From Betaproteobacteria bacterium (GTDB lineage Bacteria; Pseudomonadota; Gammaproteobacteria; Burkholderiales; SG8-39): 8,196 nt of DNA. The notes beneath the pieces are model-generated. The model searched no databases. It was not told where the DNA came from and saw nothing but the letters and a program-made list of their open reading frames with translations. This document shows, one piece after another, positions 6,819 through 8,196 of the stretch. Where the stretch lies: positions 1 through 8,196 of the forward strand of contig JAAOZY010000359.1 of NCBI GenBank assembly GCA_012274205.1, given 5' to 3'. Each line of letters begins with the position of its first letter. Position 1 is the first letter of the stretch. Made by a program: the position numbers and the translations under genes.

Positions 6819-7888
6819 GGATCGAACCTCCGCATGGCCAGGCCGCACGCGACCATCATCGAAGGCGCGTCCACCAGAAGCTTCTTCGGCTGAATGCGCG
6901 GCGACACCTGCATGCTCGCGAACGGATTGGCGACCCGGGTATTGACCTGGGAGCGCGAACCGACGATGTCTTCCAGCCCGGGAATCACCGCCGAGCCGCC
7001 GGTGAGCAGGATATGCTCGATGCTGGTGTACTGGGTGGAGGTAAAGAAGAACTGCATCGCGCGCTGCACTTCGAGCGCCAGGTTTTCCAGGAACGGGCGC
7101 AGGATCTCGGCTTCGTACGAATCGGGCAGGCCGCCGGTGCGCTTTGCGTTCTCCGCCTCCTCCTGGCTCATGCCGTACTGGCGCATGATGTCCTGCGTGA
7201 GCTGGCTGCCGCCGAATGCCTGCTCGCGCGTGTACACCGTCTGGTCGTTGCGCAGCACGGTGACGTTCATGACGTTGGCGCCAATGTCGACCAGCGCGAT
7301 GTTCTGTTCCTTGCCGTCGTCGGGGAACTGCTTCTTGATCAGCTCGAACGCGGTCTGCACCGCATAGGACTCGACGTCCATGACCAGCGCCTTGAGCCCG
7401 GCGGCCTCGGCGACGGCGACCCGGTCCTCCACCTTTTCCTTGCGCGAGGCGGCGATCAGCACCTCGGCTTCTTCGGCGTTGGACGGCGCCGGGCCCACGA
7501 CCTGATAGTCGAGGTTGACTTCTTCCAGGGCAAACGGGATGTACTGGTTGGCCTCGGTTTCGACCTGGATGCCGAGTTCGTCGTCGCGCAGGCCGGCAGG
7601 CACGACGATCTTCTTGGTGATCACCGCCGCCGTGGGCAGCGCCATGGCCACGTTCTTGGTGCGCGTGGCGAGCTTCTTCCAGCCGCGCTTGACCGTCTCC
7701 ACCACGGCTTCGAGGTTGGTGATATTGCCGTCCACCACCGCGTCCTTGGGCAGGGGCTCGATCACATAGCGTTCCACCCGCAGCGCGCCCTTGCCGGCGT
7801 CGACGATCTCGACCATCTTCACGGCGGACGAACTGATGTCCATGCCGAAAAGCGGCGGCGCTTTAGGCTTGAATATGTCTAGGTCCAA
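6815..7888 (-). CDS. pilM: Type IV pilus assembly actin-like ATPase PilM
   Basis: This 357-residue cytoplasmic protein has the actin/FtsA-like fold and binds the N-terminal tail of PilN, forming the cytoplasmic face of the pilus alignment complex. The phosphate-1 motif is FGMDISSSAVKMVE (14-27), the phosphate-2 motif is LVDIGANVMNVTVL (199-212), and the adenosine-side motif is ILLTGGSAVIPGLE (293-306). No membrane segment is visible. The start is TTG at 7888: an in-frame TAG lies shortly upstream, there is no ATG before residue 16, and starting at residue 16 would remove the conserved N-terminal strand (PPLFG). AAAGGGA lies about 10 bases upstream at a slightly long spacing. It is first in the operon, with a candidate promoter about 60 bases upstream. 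Confidence 0.96.
   Translation of the reverse strand: MDLDIFKPKAPPLFGMDISSSAVKMVEIVDAGKGALRVERYVIEPLPKDAVVDGNITNLEAVVETVKRGWKKLATRTKNVAMALPTAAVITKKIVVPAGLRDDELGIQVETEANQYIPFALEEVNLDYQVVGPAPSNAEEAEVLIAASRKEKVEDRVAVAEAAGLKALVMDVESYAVQTAFELIKKQFPDDGKEQNIALVDIGANVMNVTVLRNDQTVYTREQAFGGSQLTQDIMRQYGMSQEEAENAKRTGGLPDSYEAEILRPFLENLALEVQRAMQFFFTSTQYTSIEHILLTGGSAVIPGLEDIVGSRSQVNTRVANPFASMQVSPRIQPKKLLVDAPSMMVACGLAMRRFDP
6827..6831 (-). promoter_or_regulatory. Strong ribosome binding site of pilN inside the end of pilM
   Basis: A full GGAGG on the minus strand sits within the last pilM codons, 8 bases before the GTG at 6818. It fixes the pilN start and is the strongest Shine-Dalgarno seen in the operon. 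Confidence 0.7.
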
Positions 7889-7945
7889 GGTGAATTTCCC
7901 TTTGAACTATCCCCGGTTAGGCGCGATACATATAATTTACGTTAA

Positions 7946-7974
7946 ATGCTAGCAACAAGTCTAGACGATGTAAA
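7946..7974 (-). promoter_or_regulatory. Candidate promoter of the pilMNOPQ operon
   Basis: On the minus strand TTTACA (7974-7969, five of six -35 matches) lies exactly 17 bases from TAGCAT (7951-7946, four of six -10 matches). The surrounding DNA is noticeably AT-rich compared with the rest of the window. The transcript would begin near 7939 and have a leader of about 50 bases before the pilM TTG. It is a sequence match only; the -10 is imperfect. Confidence 0.4.
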
Positions 7975-8042
7975 GCAATTAATCGTGGGCGGGTTTGGCC
8001 CGGGTCCTGTGCACCCGATGCGCCCCGGGGCCGGGGATACTC

Positions 8043-8048
8043 TATAAT
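8043..8048 (+). promoter_or_regulatory. Possible -10 element for a divergent gene to the right
   Basis: TATAAT is a perfect -10 hexamer on the plus strand in otherwise GC-rich DNA, pointing out of the window. No convincing -35 lies 16-18 bases upstream, and no TG extension precedes it, so on its own it is weak evidence. It fits the divergent gene expected from synteny. Confidence 0.25.
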
Positions 8049-8196
8049 GCCTGCCTTTCGACACGCCGCGCGCGCAAGCTTGGCAAGGATCGGACCCAGG
8101 GTCTGCACCACCTTCCCTGGCACCCTGAACCCAAGCCGGCGCCCGGCGACAAACGTCGCGCCTGCCACGGCCACCAGCAGCGGCATCGTGATGACG

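Larger units (their letters stand above)
7889..8196. other. Upstream region of pilM with no supported gene
   Basis: About 308 bases before pilM carry no gene I can support. The pilM-proximal part (about 7900-7985) is AT-rich and looks regulatory. From about 7986 the DNA returns to high GC. A plus-strand frame runs open from ATG 8047 to the right edge (50 codons), and a minus-strand frame runs open from the right edge to a stop at 7917. Neither resembles a family I know, and the minus-strand frame runs through the AT-rich promoter DNA. In related genomes pilM is usually divergent from the penicillin-binding protein 1A gene, so this may be the leader of such a gene, starting at or beyond the edge. 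Confidence 0.5.

Noticed and set aside
5754..6893. Plus-strand open frame of 379 codons opposite pilO, pilN and the end of pilM
   Set aside because: It spans several gene junctions and has no recognisable domain. It is an antisense shadow of high-GC codon bias.
7931..7936. Plus-strand TATAAT near pilM as a divergent promoter
   Set aside because: No -35 lies at 16-18 bases; the best candidate, TTGAAC at 7902-7907, is 23 bases away. AT-rich DNA here makes chance matches likely.
8001..8017. Short inverted repeat CGGGT/ACCCG
   Set aside because: Only five base pairs with a 7-base loop and no T-run; expected by chance in GC-rich DNA.
7917..8186. Minus-strand frame of 89 codons upstream of pilM as a small gene
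   Set aside because: Its last third is read from the AT-rich promoter region of pilM, it has no clear Shine-Dalgarno and no recognised family. It is kept only as an open question for the window edge.

Overview
The window is high-GC DNA whose gene content and order point to a betaproteobacterium. It carries the conserved pilMNOPQ type IV pilus alignment cluster, followed by aroK, aroB and the 5' part of gltB, all on the minus strand. The genus cannot be read from the sequence. No RNA gene, insertion sequence, CRISPR array, integrase or phage gene was seen, so this looks like core chromosome rather than an accessory island.

Layout, in the direction of transcription from right to left. Positions 8196-7889 hold no gene that can be supported. 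They contain a candidate promoter for the pil operon and a plus-strand TATAAT that could serve a divergent gene beyond the right edge; in related bacteria that neighbour is usually the penicillin-binding protein 1A gene. Next come pilM (7888-6815), pilN (6818-6222), pilO (6212-5568), pilP (5571-5035) and pilQ (5026-2906), very tightly packed with two 4-base stop/start overlaps and gaps under 10 bases. A strong intrinsic terminator (2860-2886) follows pilQ. Then come aroK (2827-2294) and aroB (2312-1230), which overlap by 19 bases. A 144-base gap with a perfect hairpin and a good sigma70-type promoter leads into gltB (1085 to beyond position 1).

PilM is a cytoplasmic actin-like protein that binds the N-terminal tail of PilN. 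PilN and PilO are inner-membrane proteins that pair in the periplasm. PilP is a lipoprotein that links them to the secretin PilQ, the outer-membrane pore for the pilus. AroK and AroB are two shikimate-pathway enzymes. GltB is the large subunit of glutamate synthase in ammonium assimilation. Linkage of pilMNOPQ to aroKB is an old, widespread arrangement in beta- and gammaproteobacteria.

The window is mostly ordinary. The points most worth a second look are the pilQ-aroK junction, where a candidate aroK promoter overlaps the terminator T-tract and would start transcription about at the GTG start codon (possible leaderless mRNA); the many non-ATG starts (TTG pilM, GTG pilN, GTG aroK, GTG gltB); the absence of dgt between aroB and gltB; and the unresolved right edge.
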